From NCBI GenBank assembly GCA_964483405.1, contig CAZABC010000029.1:1-29258 (forward strand): 29,258 bases of DNA, read 5' to 3'. This document shows, in pieces, positions 1 to 7,996 of this stretch; positions within the stretch are counted from its first letter, which is position 1, and each line of letters starts with the position of its first letter. The DNA comes from CAZABC01 sp964483405. Its GTDB lineage: Bacteria; Chloroflexota; Limnocylindria; Limnocylindrales; CSP1-4. Under the pieces are notes generated by a model. That model searched no databases. It saw nothing but the letters and a program-made list of their open reading frames with translations, and was not told where the DNA came from. The translations under genes were made by a program, and so were the position numbers.

Positions 1-52
1 TGCCAGCCTGTCACGCTGGAGATCGCCGGTTCGAATCCGGTCGGGTCCGCCA
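1..52 (+). tRNA. tRNA-Asp (GTC), 3' part; 5' end outside window
   Basis: The fragment begins at the 5' side of the anticodon arm. The anticodon stem CCAGC/GCTGG closes a seven-base loop CTGTCAC whose middle bases are GTC, the aspartate anticodon. It is followed by a short variable region, a T arm with the invariant TTCGAAT loop, the 3' acceptor strand and an encoded CCA end at 50-52. The D arm and 5' acceptor strand lie before the window, so pairing of the acceptor stem cannot be checked. Confidence 0.93.
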
Positions 53-68
53 TCGCCCTCCTCCTCGA

Positions 69-85
69 TCGACCGCCGCGGTCGA
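69..85. terminator. Inverted repeat downstream of tRNA-Asp, possible terminator
   Basis: TCGACCGC and GCGGTCGA form an 8-1-8 perfect palindrome 16 bases after the tRNA. It lies between the tRNA (plus) and the converging deacetylase gene (minus), where a shared terminator would be expected. There is no T-tract on either side, so the termination role is inference. Confidence 0.4.
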
Positions 86-117
86 GCGCGCCTGCCGCGG
101 GTGCCCCGCCGCCAGGC

Positions 118-1065
118 TCAGCCGAGGCCCGCGAAGAGGTCCGTCTCGGGTGCCGCCACCGGCACGCGCGACGCCCGCAGGACGAACGCCTCGCGTGGCC
201 ACCAGCGCTGCCAGGCCTCGAGACCGAGGGCCATGAAGAAGCTGTCCGGGCCGATCTGGGTCACGTGGGCGAGCGTCGCCCGCCACTTCCGGGCGAGCGG
301 CTCGCCCGACACGTCGATCCAGGCGGTGACCGACTCGTCGGGCACGAGCATCCTCGCCATCCGCGCCTCGAAGGCCGCCCGATCCTCCGGCGAGGCATCA
401 GCGGCGAGCGACCACGGGCTCGGCCGGCCGAGCGCCGTCAGGCCCTCGGCGATCGCCGTCCGGACGCTGGCCGGGATCGCCTGCTCGTAGAGCTTCGCCG
501 GCTGCCAGGGCGCGAGCCCGCCCTCCTCGGCCGACGGCCCCGTGCCGCCGTGCTCGGGCGTGACCTGCTCGGGATACCAGGCCGGGTCGCCGGCCCGCTC
601 GAACGCGCCGACCGCGACCAGATGGGTCCGGATGTGGTCGGGGTGTCCGTATCCGCCGAAGTCGTTGTAGGTCGTCATGACGTCCGGCCGGAACCGCCGG
701 ACCATCCAGGTCATCCGCCCGATCGCCTCGTCGAGGTCGGCCTGCCAGAACGACCGTGGGTCGAGGTTGCCCGGCGTGCCCATCATCCCGGAGTCCCGGT
801 AGCCGAGGTTGTCCCACTCGGTCACCCCGAGCTCGCCGAGCGCCGCCTCGAGCTCGGCGGCCCGGATCTCGCCGAGCCGGCGGTGGTTCTCGGGCGTCGC
901 GAGGTCCTCGACGACGATGTCGCCGAGCTCGCCGCGGGTGCAGGTGATGAGGACGACCCGATGTCCGTCGGCGACGGCCTTCGCCATCGTGCCGCCGGTC
1001 CCGATGGACTCGTCGTCGGGATGGGCGTGGACCGTCATCAGGGTCAGCGGATGGGTGTCGTGCAT
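118..1065 (-). CDS. PIG-L family zinc deacetylase (MshB/Mca-like)
   Basis: This is a 315-residue LmbE/PIG-L amidohydrolase. The N-terminal strand carries AHPDDE (His15, Asp18) and a second zinc ligand lies in GHPDH (His144); Asp17 is the likely general base. The GYRDSGMM segment near residue 88 and the GGYGHPDH loop resemble MshB and Mca, the mycothiol-pathway deacetylase and conjugate amidase. The family removes N-acyl groups from glucosaminyl-inositol or related sugar conjugates in the cytosol. No other mycothiol gene is visible here, so the substrate is open; bacillithiol-type or unrelated N-acetyl sugars are alternatives. It is transcribed alone on the minus strand, divergent from the thioredoxin lipoprotein. 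The ATG at 1065 is chosen because a -10 hexamer lies just before it and the motif-bearing strand starts within ten residues. Confidence 0.85.
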   Translation of the reverse strand: MHDTHPLTLMTVHAHPDDESIGTGGTMAKAVADGHRVVLITCTRGELGDIVVEDLATPENHRRLGEIRAAELEAALGELGVTEWDNLGYRDSGMMGTPGNLDPRSFWQADLDEAIGRMTWMVRRFRPDVMTTYNDFGGYGHPDHIRTHLVAVGAFERAGDPAWYPEQVTPEHGGTGPSAEEGGLAPWQPAKLYEQAIPASVRTAIAEGLTALGRPSPWSLAADASPEDRAAFEARMARMLVPDESVTAWIDVSGEPLARKWRATLAHVTQIGPDSFFMALGLEAWQRWWPREAFVLRASRVPVAAPETDLFAGLG

Positions 1066-1071
1066 GGGCCG

Positions 1072-1099
1072 ATGCTAGCGCGGCAGCCGGCCGCGTCAT
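1072..1099 (-). promoter_or_regulatory. Promoter of the PIG-L gene, apparently leaderless
   Basis: Read on the minus strand, TAGCAT (1077-1072) is a good -10 hexamer, with an ATGACG -35-like element (1099-1094) 16 bases upstream. Only six bases separate the -10 from the ATG at 1065, so transcription should start at or within a base or two of the start codon. Confidence 0.5.
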
Positions 1100-1157
1100 C
1101 GCGTCGTCATCGAGCGTCGGGCATCCTTCCCCGACCGGACCGCATCGAGGACCCGAC

Positions 1158-1841
1158 TTGCCCCCCTCGCTCCGACCCCGCCGCCCCGCCCGTGTCCTCG
1201 TCCCGACGGCGGCGCTCGCGCTCGCCATGCTCGTCGCCGCCTGCTCGAGCGGGACGGGCGCGTCGCCCGCGCCGTCGTCGCCCGCGTCGATCGCCCCGTC
1301 CACGGCGCCGTCGGGCGAGCCGTCGCCGGCGCCGTCGGGTGCGACTCCCTCCGGGCCGGTCGCGTCGGCCTCGGCAGCGCCGAGCGAGGCTGCCGGCCCG
1401 ACCCTGACCCAGCCCTGGGCGACCGCGACGCTGACCGACGTCGCGACCGGCGAGACCTTCCGGATCGCCGACCTCGCGACCGGGGGCCGGACGGTCTTCG
1501 TCGAGATGATGGCCATCTGGTGTACCAACTGCCGCCGCCAGCAGGGCGAGTTCACCGACGCGCTGGGACGGCTCGACCCGGCACGGATCGCCTACGTCGT
1601 CCTCGACGTCGAGCCATCCGAGACGGCCGACCAGCTCGCGGGCTACAAGGATCAGCAGGGCTTCGAGGGGCGCTACGCGATCGCGGGGGCCGACGTCTCC
1701 CGGGCGCTCGTCGACGAGTTCGGGCCGAACGCGATCAACCCGCCGACCGTGCCCAAGGTCGTCATCGGCCCCGACGGCTCGGTCTCGTTCGAGACCGGGG
1801 CGGGATCGTCCGACGACATCGTCGCCCGCGTCGGCGGCTGA
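1158..1841 (+). CDS. Thioredoxin-like lipoprotein, partner of CcdA
   Basis: The protein has 227 residues. A type II signal peptide with lipobox VAAC places the lipidated cysteine at residue 29, followed by about 60 residues of Ser/Pro/Ala-rich linker. The thioredoxin-like domain carries WCTNC (Cys122, Cys125) after a hydrophobic strand, as in TlpA/ResA and DsbD-type periplasmic thioredoxins. A conserved cis-proline region follows around NPPTVPKVVIG. It would sit on the outer face of the membrane and pass electrons to extracytoplasmic disulfides. The membrane reductase that would recharge it starts 27 bases downstream. The TTG start at 1158 is chosen because GAGG lies seven bases upstream and the signal peptide begins immediately. 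The exact client (cytochrome c maturation, copper-site assembly or other thiols) cannot be read from the sequence. Confidence 0.8.
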   Translation: MPPSLRPRRPARVLVPTAALALAMLVAACSSGTGASPAPSSPASIAPSTAPSGEPSPAPSGATPSGPVASASAAPSEAAGPTLTQPWATATLTDVATGETFRIADLATGGRTVFVEMMAIWCTNCRRQQGEFTDALGRLDPARIAYVVLDVEPSETADQLAGYKDQQGFEGRYAIAGADVSRALVDEFGPNAINPPTVPKVVIGPDGSVSFETGAGSSDDIVARVGG

Positions 1842-1868
1842 CCGGCGCCCGGGCAGGCCGATCGACCG

Positions 1869-2543
1869 ATGGCCGAGCTGATCGCGGTGTTCGGGGCGGG
1901 GCTGGCGAGCGCCGCGAGCCCGTGCCTGCTGCCGCTCTACCCGGGCTTCCTCGCCTATCTCTCGGCGAACGCCGGGGCGCTCGCCGGCCGGCGGGCGATG
2001 GGCCTCCTCGGCCTGCTCGTCCTCTTCGGCGTCCTGACGACGATGATCGTCGTCGGGGTCGCCCTCCTCGCGGTCTCCGTTCCGGTCGGCCAGCTGGCCG
2101 TCTACCTCATCCCGCTCATCGACGCCTTCCTGATCACCCTCGGCGTGCTCCTCCTCCTCGGCCGCAACCCGTTCGCGCGGCTGCCCGGGATGCGCGTCCC
2201 GATCGTGTCGAACCCGTACGGCCAGGCGTACGTCTACGGGGTCATGCTCGGGCCGCTCGCCCTGCCGTGCGCCGGGCCGTTCCTGGTGGCCCTCCTCGCG
2301 ATCGCCGTCGGGTTCGGCGACACGGTCGCCGCCCTCGGGACGTTCATCGTCTTCGGGCTCGGCTTCGGCCTGCCGCTCCTGGTCCTGTCGATCCTCGCCG
2401 GGGCCCGCCAGCAGGCGATCGTCCGTTGGACCGTGTCGCACCACCGGGCGATCGAGGTCGTCGCCGGCGTCGCCCTCATCGCCGTGGCCCTGTGGGACCT
2501 CCGCGAGAACTGGGAGGGCATCCGCTTCGCCTTCGGGCTGTGA
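1869..2543 (+). CDS. ccdA: CcdA/DsbD-type transmembrane thiol reductase
   Basis: This 224-residue protein has six predicted membrane segments (about residues 4-30, 46-70, 78-98, 119-149, 154-178, 195-212). The two redox cysteines of the family are present in equivalent motifs: Cys19 in SPCLLPLYPG and Cys134 in LPCAGPF, in the first helix of each half of the internal repeat. CcdA proteins carry electrons from cytosolic thioredoxin across the membrane to an outer thioredoxin-like protein. The preceding gene encodes exactly such a lipoprotein, so the two probably form one operon. The ATG at 1869 begins directly at the first membrane segment. No cytochrome c maturation genes lie within view, so a role in copper-protein or general thiol reduction is as likely. 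Confidence 0.87.
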   Translation: MAELIAVFGAGLASAASPCLLPLYPGFLAYLSANAGALAGRRAMGLLGLLVLFGVLTTMIVVGVALLAVSVPVGQLAVYLIPLIDAFLITLGVLLLLGRNPFARLPGMRVPIVSNPYGQAYVYGVMLGPLALPCAGPFLVALLAIAVGFGDTVAALGTFIVFGLGFGLPLLVLSILAGARQQAIVRWTVSHHRAIEVVAGVALIAVALWDLRENWEGIRFAFGL

Positions 2544-2592
2544 GGCGGGATCGCCACCCGGTCGCGCCACCGCCCCCCGACGGCGGGTTCGC

Positions 2593-2598
2593 TATCCT
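2593..2598 (+). promoter_or_regulatory. -10 element of the cyclase operon
   Basis: TATCCT, preceded by GC as in several other promoters of this window, ends 11 bases before the GTG start at 2610. This implies a leader of only a few bases. No convincing -35 hexamer is visible at the usual distance. Confidence 0.35.
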
Positions 2599-2609
2599 GA
2601 GCGCTCATC

Positions 2610-5600
2610 GTGTGGGAGCGAGGGGCCACGTTGACCTGTCCCACCTGTGGGTCGCCCAACGAGCCGGGCCGCAAGTTCTGCGGCGAGTGCGGCGCGCCCC
2701 TGGCGCGGACCTGCCCAGCCTGCGGCAGCCCCAACGGTCCGACCACGCGCTTCTGTGGTGAGTGCGGCACGCGTCTCGAGGCGTCGGCCGGCGCGGCGCC
2801 GGGCACGCCGGCCGCGGCGGTCCCGGCCGCGCTCGGCGAACCGGCCCCGTTCGGGGCGACCGGACCTCAGACCGAGCTGCGGCTGGTCAGCGTCCTGTTC
2901 GCCGACCTGGTGGGGTTCACGTCGCGCGCGGAGGCCGCCGAACCCGAGCAGGTCCGCGAGTTCCAGGCGCGCTACTTCGACGCCTGTCGCGAGGTAATCG
3001 AGCGCTACGGCGGTACGGTCGAGAAGTTCGTCGGCGACGCGGTCATGGCGGTCTGGGGCACGCCGGTCGCCCGCGAGGACGACGCCGAGCGCGCCGTCCG
3101 GGCGGCCCTCGACCTCGTGGACACGATCGGCCACCTGGGCCGGCAGGAGGGCAGCGAGCTGCAGCAGCGGGTCGCGGTGCTCACCGGCGAGGCGGCGGTG
3201 GCGATCGGTGCGGTCGGTCAGGGCATGGTGGCCGGTGACCTGGTCAACACCGCCTCGCGCCTCCAGGGCGTCGCCCCACCGGGCGTCGTCCTCGTCGGCG
3301 AGGCGACGAAGCGCGCCGCCTCCTCCGCGATCGCCTTCGAGCCGGTCGGCGAGCAGCAGCTGAAGGGCAAGGTCGCCCCCGTCGAGGCGTGGCGGGCGCT
3401 ACGGATCGTGGCGGAGCGCGGCGGTCAGGGTCGCTCGGAGGGGATCGAAGCGCCCTTCGTCGGTCGCGACGACGAGCTCCGCCTCATCAAGGACTTCCTG
3501 CACGCGACGTCCCGCGAGCGCCGGGTCCGGCTCCTCTCGGTCACCGGCCAGGGCGGGATCGGCAAGAGTCGCCTCGCCTGGGAGTTCCTCAAGTACATCG
3601 ACGGCGTCAGGGAGGCCATCTTCTGGCACCAGGGCCGCTCGCCCTCGTTCGGCGAGGGCGTCACCTTCTGGGCCCTTGGCGAGATGGTTCGCCGACGCGC
3701 CGGCCTGGCCGAGACGGACGACGAGGCGACCACCCGGGAGCGCATCCGCGCGACCCTCGAGGAGTACGTCCCCGACGAGGACGAGCGACGGCGCCTGGAG
3801 CCCGCCCTGCTCTTCCTCCTCGGGGCCGGCGAACCACCGGCCGGTGGGCGCGAGGAGCTGTTCGCGGCGTGGCGCACGTTCTTCGAGCGGATCTCCCTGC
3901 ACGGCACGACGGTGCTCGTGTTCGAGGACCTCCAGTGGGCCGACGCGGGTCTCCTCGCCTTCATCGACCACCTGCTCGAGTGGTCGATCGGCTACCCGAT
4001 CCTCGTCATCACCCTCGCCCGGCCGGACCTGCTCGAGCGGCGTCCGACCTGGGGAGCCGGTCATCGCAATTTCGTCGCGCTCGCCCTCGGTCCGCTCCCC
4101 GACGAGGCGATGCGCCGGCTGCTCGACGGACTCGTGCCGGGCCTGCCTGCGCCCACGATCGGGATCATCCTCAAGCGCGCCGACGGCATCCCGCTCTACG
4201 CAGTGGAGACGATCCGGATGCTGGCGGAGGACGGCAAGCTCGAGGAGGACGCCGGCTCCTATCGGGTCGTCGGCGACCTGGGCGCGCTGCAGATCCCCGA
4301 CACGCTCCACGCGCTCATCGCCGCCCGCCTGGACGCCGTCGCCCCGGAGGATCGAGCGCTGCTGCAGGACGGGGCCGTGCTGGGCCAGACGTTCAGCGTC
4401 GGGGCGCTCGCCGCGCTGACCGGCGAACCTCCGGCCACGCTCGAGCCGCGCCTGCGCGCCCTCGTCCAGCGCGAGATCCTGACCCTGGACACCGACCCGC
4501 GCTCCCCCGAGCGCGGCCAGTACGGCTTCACCCAGGCGCTCGTCCGCGAGGTCGCGTACTCCACGCTGTCGAAGCGCGACCGGCGCTCGCGCCACCTGGC
4601 CGCCGCCCGCTACTACGAGTCGCTCGACGACGACGAGTCGGTCGGGGTGCTGGCCATGCACTACGTCGACGCATGGGAGGCGGCGCCCGCTGGGGCCGAG
4701 GGCGAGGCGGTCGGGGCCCAGGCCCGGATCGCCCTCCGGGCCGCGGCCGAGCGGGCCACCGCGCTCGGTTCGCATGACAGCGCGATCGCCTACTGGCAAC
4801 GCGCGGCGGCCGCCACGACCGACGCGGCGGAGACGGCGGAGCTCCTCGAGCATATCGGGCTGGCGAACCGTCTCGCGGGACACTTCGAGGCGGCCGAGGC
4901 CAGCCTGCGGGCGGCGCACGAGCGCTACGAGGCCCTCGGCGACCGCATCGGTGCAGCGCGGGCGGCCTTCGGGATCGCCCGCCTCCTCGTGAGCAGCGGG
5001 CGCGCCCAGGAGGCGTTGCCACTCGCCGAGGCGGCCGCGACCGGGATCGCCGACCTGCCGCCGGGACCGGTGATCGTGGAGGGGTGGCTGGCGATGGCGA
5101 ACGGCCACTCGGTGCTGGGGCGCAGCCACGACGTCGTCGTGCTCGCCGACCGTGCGCTGGGCGAGGCCGAGCGCCTGCGCCTGGCGCCCCAGATCGTCGA
5201 CGGGATGGCCACGAAGGGCGGGGCGTACCTGCTCATCGGCCGCCCGGTCGAGGGACGCGCCCTCATCGAATCGTCGCTTCGCCTGGCCGAGGCGATCGGG
5301 TTGGGCCAGGAGTCGGCGCGGGCCGCGTTCACCCTGGCGCTCGCCCAGATCGACGAGGATCCACGGGCCTCGCTCGAGACCAGCCGCAAGGCCGTCGAGC
5401 TGTGCCGACGGTTCGGGCTCGCGACCCTCCGGCTCGGGGCTCTGATGAATGCGACCGAGACCTCGCTCGTCGTCGGCGATTGGGGGTGGCTCGAGACCGA
5501 GCTGGAGGCCGTCCGCCGTGACGACCTGGAGCCGCCCGACCAGATCGCGCTCGACGTGGCGATGGCGGAGATCGGCGCCGTCCGGGGTCGCGACACGTCC

Positions 5601-6209
5601 GGCCCGGTCCAGGCCATCGCCGAGTACGCGGCCGCGAGGAGCGACCCGCAGTCGATCGCGGCGTGTGCCATCGGTCTTGCGCTCGTCGCCTTCGCCGAGG
5701 GCCGGTTCGAGGATGCCATCCGGCACGCTGCCGACACCGAGGCCGACGACCTCAACGCGCCATGGGGGCGGGTGATCGCGACACGGGCGTCCGTCCGGTC
5801 GGGTGACCTCGTCGGCGCCCGCGACGCGCTCGGGCGTCTCGAGGGCGGCGCTCCACGGGGGGCGGCGTTGAGCATCCAACGTGATGCGCTTGCGGCGGCG
5901 GTCGCTGCCCTCGACGGCCGCGTCGCGGATGCCGTGACCGGGTTCCACGACGCGTGGCGTCGCTTCCGCGACCGCCGCCTCGACGTGTCGCTTGCCCTGA
6001 GCCAGCTCGATTACCTGTCGGTCGCGCCGGCCGGCGACCCGGCAGCCGTCACCGCCGCCCGCGAGGCGAGGACGATCCTCGAGCGCGAGGGTGCGCACGC
6101 CTACGTGACCCAGCTCGACGCGCTCGAGGCCGAGCGCGAGCGGGTCGCCGGAACGAGCCTCGCGCGCGACGTACCGGCCGGTGCCCGGTCGTCGCCTGCC
6201 GCATCGTGA
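2610..6209 (+). CDS. Zinc-ribbon / class III nucleotide cyclase / AAA ATPase / TPR signalling protein
   Basis: This is a 1199-residue multidomain protein. Residues 10-60 hold two CxxC...CxxC zinc ribbons. Residues 90-260 form a class III cyclase domain with both metal-binding aspartates (Asp99 in FADLVGFT, Asp143 in GDAVMAVWG), the substrate Lys139 and Asp210, and the transition-state Asn213 and Arg217 of VNTASR. All catalytic residues are present, and the Lys/Asp pair favours ATP over GTP. An AAA_16/STAND-type ATPase follows, with Walker A GQGGIGKS (Lys319) and Walker B VLVFEDLQWAD (Asp440). The C-terminal 500 residues or so are helical and Ala/Leu/Arg-rich, with TPR-like repeats. Proteins of this plan usually occur as large families in Chloroflexota and mycobacteria and probably make cAMP in response to an unknown ligand. 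Start GTG 2610; TTG 2631 is an alternative that keeps the first ribbon. It overlaps the next gene by four bases. Confidence 0.88.
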   Translation: MWERGATLTCPTCGSPNEPGRKFCGECGAPLARTCPACGSPNGPTTRFCGECGTRLEASAGAAPGTPAAAVPAALGEPAPFGATGPQTELRLVSVLFADLVGFTSRAEAAEPEQVREFQARYFDACREVIERYGGTVEKFVGDAVMAVWGTPVAREDDAERAVRAALDLVDTIGHLGRQEGSELQQRVAVLTGEAAVAIGAVGQGMVAGDLVNTASRLQGVAPPGVVLVGEATKRAASSAIAFEPVGEQQLKGKVAPVEAWRALRIVAERGGQGRSEGIEAPFVGRDDELRLIKDFLHATSRERRVRLLSVTGQGGIGKSRLAWEFLKYIDGVREAIFWHQGRSPSFGEGVTFWALGEMVRRRAGLAETDDEATTRERIRATLEEYVPDEDERRRLEPALLFLLGAGEPPAGGREELFAAWRTFFERISLHGTTVLVFEDLQWADAGLLAFIDHLLEWSIGYPILVITLARPDLLERRPTWGAGHRNFVALALGPLPDEAMRRLLDGLVPGLPAPTIGIILKRADGIPLYAVETIRMLAEDGKLEEDAGSYRVVGDLGALQIPDTLHALIAARLDAVAPEDRALLQDGAVLGQTFSVGALAALTGEPPATLEPRLRALVQREILTLDTDPRSPERGQYGFTQALVREVAYSTLSKRDRRSRHLAAARYYESLDDDESVGVLAMHYVDAWEAAPAGAEGEAVGAQARIALRAAAERATALGSHDSAIAYWQRAAAATTDAAETAELLEHIGLANRLAGHFEAAEASLRAAHERYEALGDRIGAARAAFGIARLLVSSGRAQEALPLAEAAATGIADLPPGPVIVEGWLAMANGHSVLGRSHDVVVLADRALGEAERLRLAPQIVDGMATKGGAYLLIGRPVEGRALIESSLRLAEAIGLGQESARAAFTLALAQIDEDPRASLETSRKAVELCRRFGLATLRLGALMNATETSLVVGDWGWLETELEAVRRDDLEPPDQIALDVAMAEIGAVRGRDTSGPVQAIAEYAAARSDPQSIAACAIGLALVAFAEGRFEDAIRHAADTEADDLNAPWGRVIATRASVRSGDLVGARDALGRLEGGAPRGAALSIQRDALAAAVAALDGRVADAVTGFHDAWRRFRDRRLDVSLALSQLDYLSVAPAGDPAAVTAAREARTILEREGAHAYVTQLDALEAERERVAGTSLARDVPAGARSSPAAS

Positions 6210-6715
6210 CGGACGCACCCGACTCGCCCGCGCTCCGGGCGCTGTCCGCCGGGGGGATCGCCCACACCGTGGTGCGGACGCAGCGGGCGCGGTCGGCCGA
6301 GGAGAGCGCCGAGCTCCAGGGCATCCCCCTCGGCGCGCTCCTCCGCTCGATCGTCGTCCGGCGGGGCGAGGACGACTACGTCTTCGTCCTCGTCCCCGGG
6401 GGTCGGCGCTTCGACTGGCCGAAGCTGCGCGCCCACCTCGGCACCAACCGGCTGTCGCTCCCGGACGCCGACGAGGCGAAGGCCGTCACCGGCTACGAGC
6501 GCGGCGCGATCACGCCGTTCGGCTCGGCTCGAGCCTGGCCGGTCGTCGCCGACACCTCGATCATCGGGCTCGAGCGGGTCGCCATCGGCGGCGGAGCCCA
6601 CGGGGTCAACGTCCACCTCGCGCCCGCCGACCTGGTCGCGGCGACCGGCGCGGCGGTCGTCGACGTGACCCAGCCCGAGACGCCCGCGGCGCCCGGGACG
6701 CCGGCGGTCCGATGA
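6206..6715 (+). CDS. YbaK/EbsC-family aminoacyl-tRNA deacylase-like protein
   Basis: The 169-residue product spans the YbaK fold: an N-terminal helix/strand (GIAHTVVRT), a central LLRSIVVRR strand followed by DDYVFVLVPGGRRFDWPKL, and the C-terminal glycine-rich region around GAITPFG and GERVAIGGG-like turns. Family members hydrolyse mischarged tRNAs such as Cys-tRNA-Pro. The lysine that is nearly invariant in the family is arginine here (Arg47 in LLRS), so activity or substrate may differ. It starts at GTG 6206, whose last two bases are the first two of the cyclase stop codon, and it ends by overlapping the CoA-transferase ATG. It is therefore translated as the middle gene of a coupled trio. 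The longer upstream frame is only antisense-like extension inside the cyclase gene. Confidence 0.78.
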   Translation: MTDAPDSPALRALSAGGIAHTVVRTQRARSAEESAELQGIPLGALLRSIVVRRGEDDYVFVLVPGGRRFDWPKLRAHLGTNRLSLPDADEAKAVTGYERGAITPFGSARAWPVVADTSIIGLERVAIGGGAHGVNVHLAPADLVAATGAAVVDVTQPETPAAPGTPAVR

Positions 6716-7974
6716 TCCGCCGGGCCGCCCCGCCGGCCACGTCCGGTCCGCTCGCAGGGCTGCTCGTCGCCGACTGCTCGACGGTCCTCGCCGGACCGTA
6801 TTGCACGATGCTCCTCGCCGACCTCGGCGCCGACGTCGTCAAGGTCGAGCCGCCCGAGGGCGATGCGACGCGCGGCTGGGGGCCGCCCTGGGTCGGCGCC
6901 GGGCTGGCCGGGCCGGACGACCCGGGCACGGCCGCCTACTACCTCGCGGTCAACCGGAACAAGCGCTCGATCCGCCTCGACCTCAAGGCGCCCGAGGGGG
7001 CCGAGGTCCTTCGCCGCCTCCTCGCCCGGGCCGACCTGCTCGTCGAGAACGCGCGGCCCGGGGGCCTCGACCGGCTCGGCTTCGACGACGCCGAGCTCGC
7101 CCGGATCAACCCGCGGCTCGTCCACCTCGCGATCAGCGGCTACGGCCCCGACGGTCCCGACCGCGACCGCCCGGGCTATGACTTCATCCTCCAGGCCGAG
7201 GCCGGGCTGATGTCGATCACCGGCTTCCCCGACGATGCCGCCGGCGAGCCGACGAAGGTCGGCGTCGCGATCGCCGACGTCGTCACCGGGCTGCTCGGCG
7301 CCGTCTCGGCGCTGTCGGCGCTGCTCGGCCGCGAGCGCCCCGAGAGCCCGGCCGGCGGTCGCGGCCAGCGGATCGACGTCTCGCTCCTCGCGTCGACGCT
7401 CGCGGTCCTCGTCAACCAGGCCCAGAACGCGTTCGTCACCGGCCAGGCGCCGACGCGGCGAGGGAACGCCCACCCGAACATCGTCCCGTACGAGACGTTC
7501 GCGACCGCCGATGGCGAGATCGCCGTCGCCGTCGGCAGCGAGCGCCAGTGGCCGCGCTTCTGCGCCGCCCTCGGGCTGGAGTCGCTCGCGGCCGATCCGC
7601 GGTTCGCGACGAACGGCGCCCGCGTCGAGCACCGGGCCGAGCTGCGGCCGCTCCTCGCCGAGCGGCTCCGGCTGCGACCGACCGCCGACTGGCTCGCGGC
7701 GCTCCGCGCGGCGGGGGTGCCGGTCGCGCCGATCAACGACATCGTCGCGGCCTTCGAGCTGCCGGCGGCCCGGGCCCGGGCGATGGTCGTCGACGTCGAG
7801 CACCCGGCGCTCGGCCGCGTGCGCCAGGTCGGGATCCCGTTCGAGCTGTCGGCCACGCCGGCCTCGATCCGGACGGCGCCGCCGCTCCTGGGCGAGCAGA
7901 CCGACGCGATCCTGGCCGAGCTCGGCTATGACGCGGCGGCGATCGCGGCGCTGCGGGCCTCCGGGGTGGTCTAG
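6712..7974 (+). CDS. Family III CoA transferase (CaiB/BaiF)
   Basis: The 420-residue length is typical of the family. The N-terminus has the characteristic LLVADCSTVLAGPYCTMLLADLGADVVKVEPP segment, with the KVEPP nucleotide-binding strand, followed by NRNKRSIRLDLK. The catalytic aspartate that forms the acyl anhydride is Asp157 in GYDFILQAEAG, equivalent to Asp169 of formyl-CoA transferase. The GNAHPNIVPYETF motif is also present. These enzymes move CoA between carboxylic acids (formate/oxalate, carnitine, bile acid, succinate and benzylsuccinate). The acceptor cannot be told from the sequence. ATG 6712 overlaps the YbaK-like stop by four bases. Coupling with a cyclase and a tRNA deacylase does not suggest a shared pathway and may reflect simple gene packing. 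Confidence 0.88.
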   Translation: MIRRAAPPATSGPLAGLLVADCSTVLAGPYCTMLLADLGADVVKVEPPEGDATRGWGPPWVGAGLAGPDDPGTAAYYLAVNRNKRSIRLDLKAPEGAEVLRRLLARADLLVENARPGGLDRLGFDDAELARINPRLVHLAISGYGPDGPDRDRPGYDFILQAEAGLMSITGFPDDAAGEPTKVGVAIADVVTGLLGAVSALSALLGRERPESPAGGRGQRIDVSLLASTLAVLVNQAQNAFVTGQAPTRRGNAHPNIVPYETFATADGEIAVAVGSERQWPRFCAALGLESLAADPRFATNGARVEHRAELRPLLAERLRLRPTADWLAALRAAGVPVAPINDIVAAFELPAARARAMVVDVEHPALGRVRQVGIPFELSATPASIRTAPPLLGEQTDAILAELGYDAAAIAALRASGVV

Positions 7975-7994
7975 GGCGCCGTCCGGCGCGCCCT
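7973..7994. terminator. Bidirectional hairpin between convergent genes
   Basis: AGGGCGC and GCGCCCT form a perfect seven-base-pair stem with an eight-base loop. It fills the whole 22-base gap between the CoA-transferase stop, whose TAG contributes to the stem, and the ABC permease stop. There is no U-tract; the function is inferred from position. Confidence 0.5.
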
Positions 7995-7996
7995 CG

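Noticed and set aside
118..1065. Assigning the PIG-L protein as mycothiol MshB or Mca
   Set aside because: Motifs fit the wider family, but no other mycothiol gene is present and the taxon is uncertain, so the specific name would be over-reach.
3399..6218. 939-codon open frame antisense to the cyclase gene
   Set aside because: Its product is Arg/Gly/Asp-rich with no domain pattern, and it mirrors the codon bias of the sense gene, which shows clear cyclase, AAA and TPR motifs.
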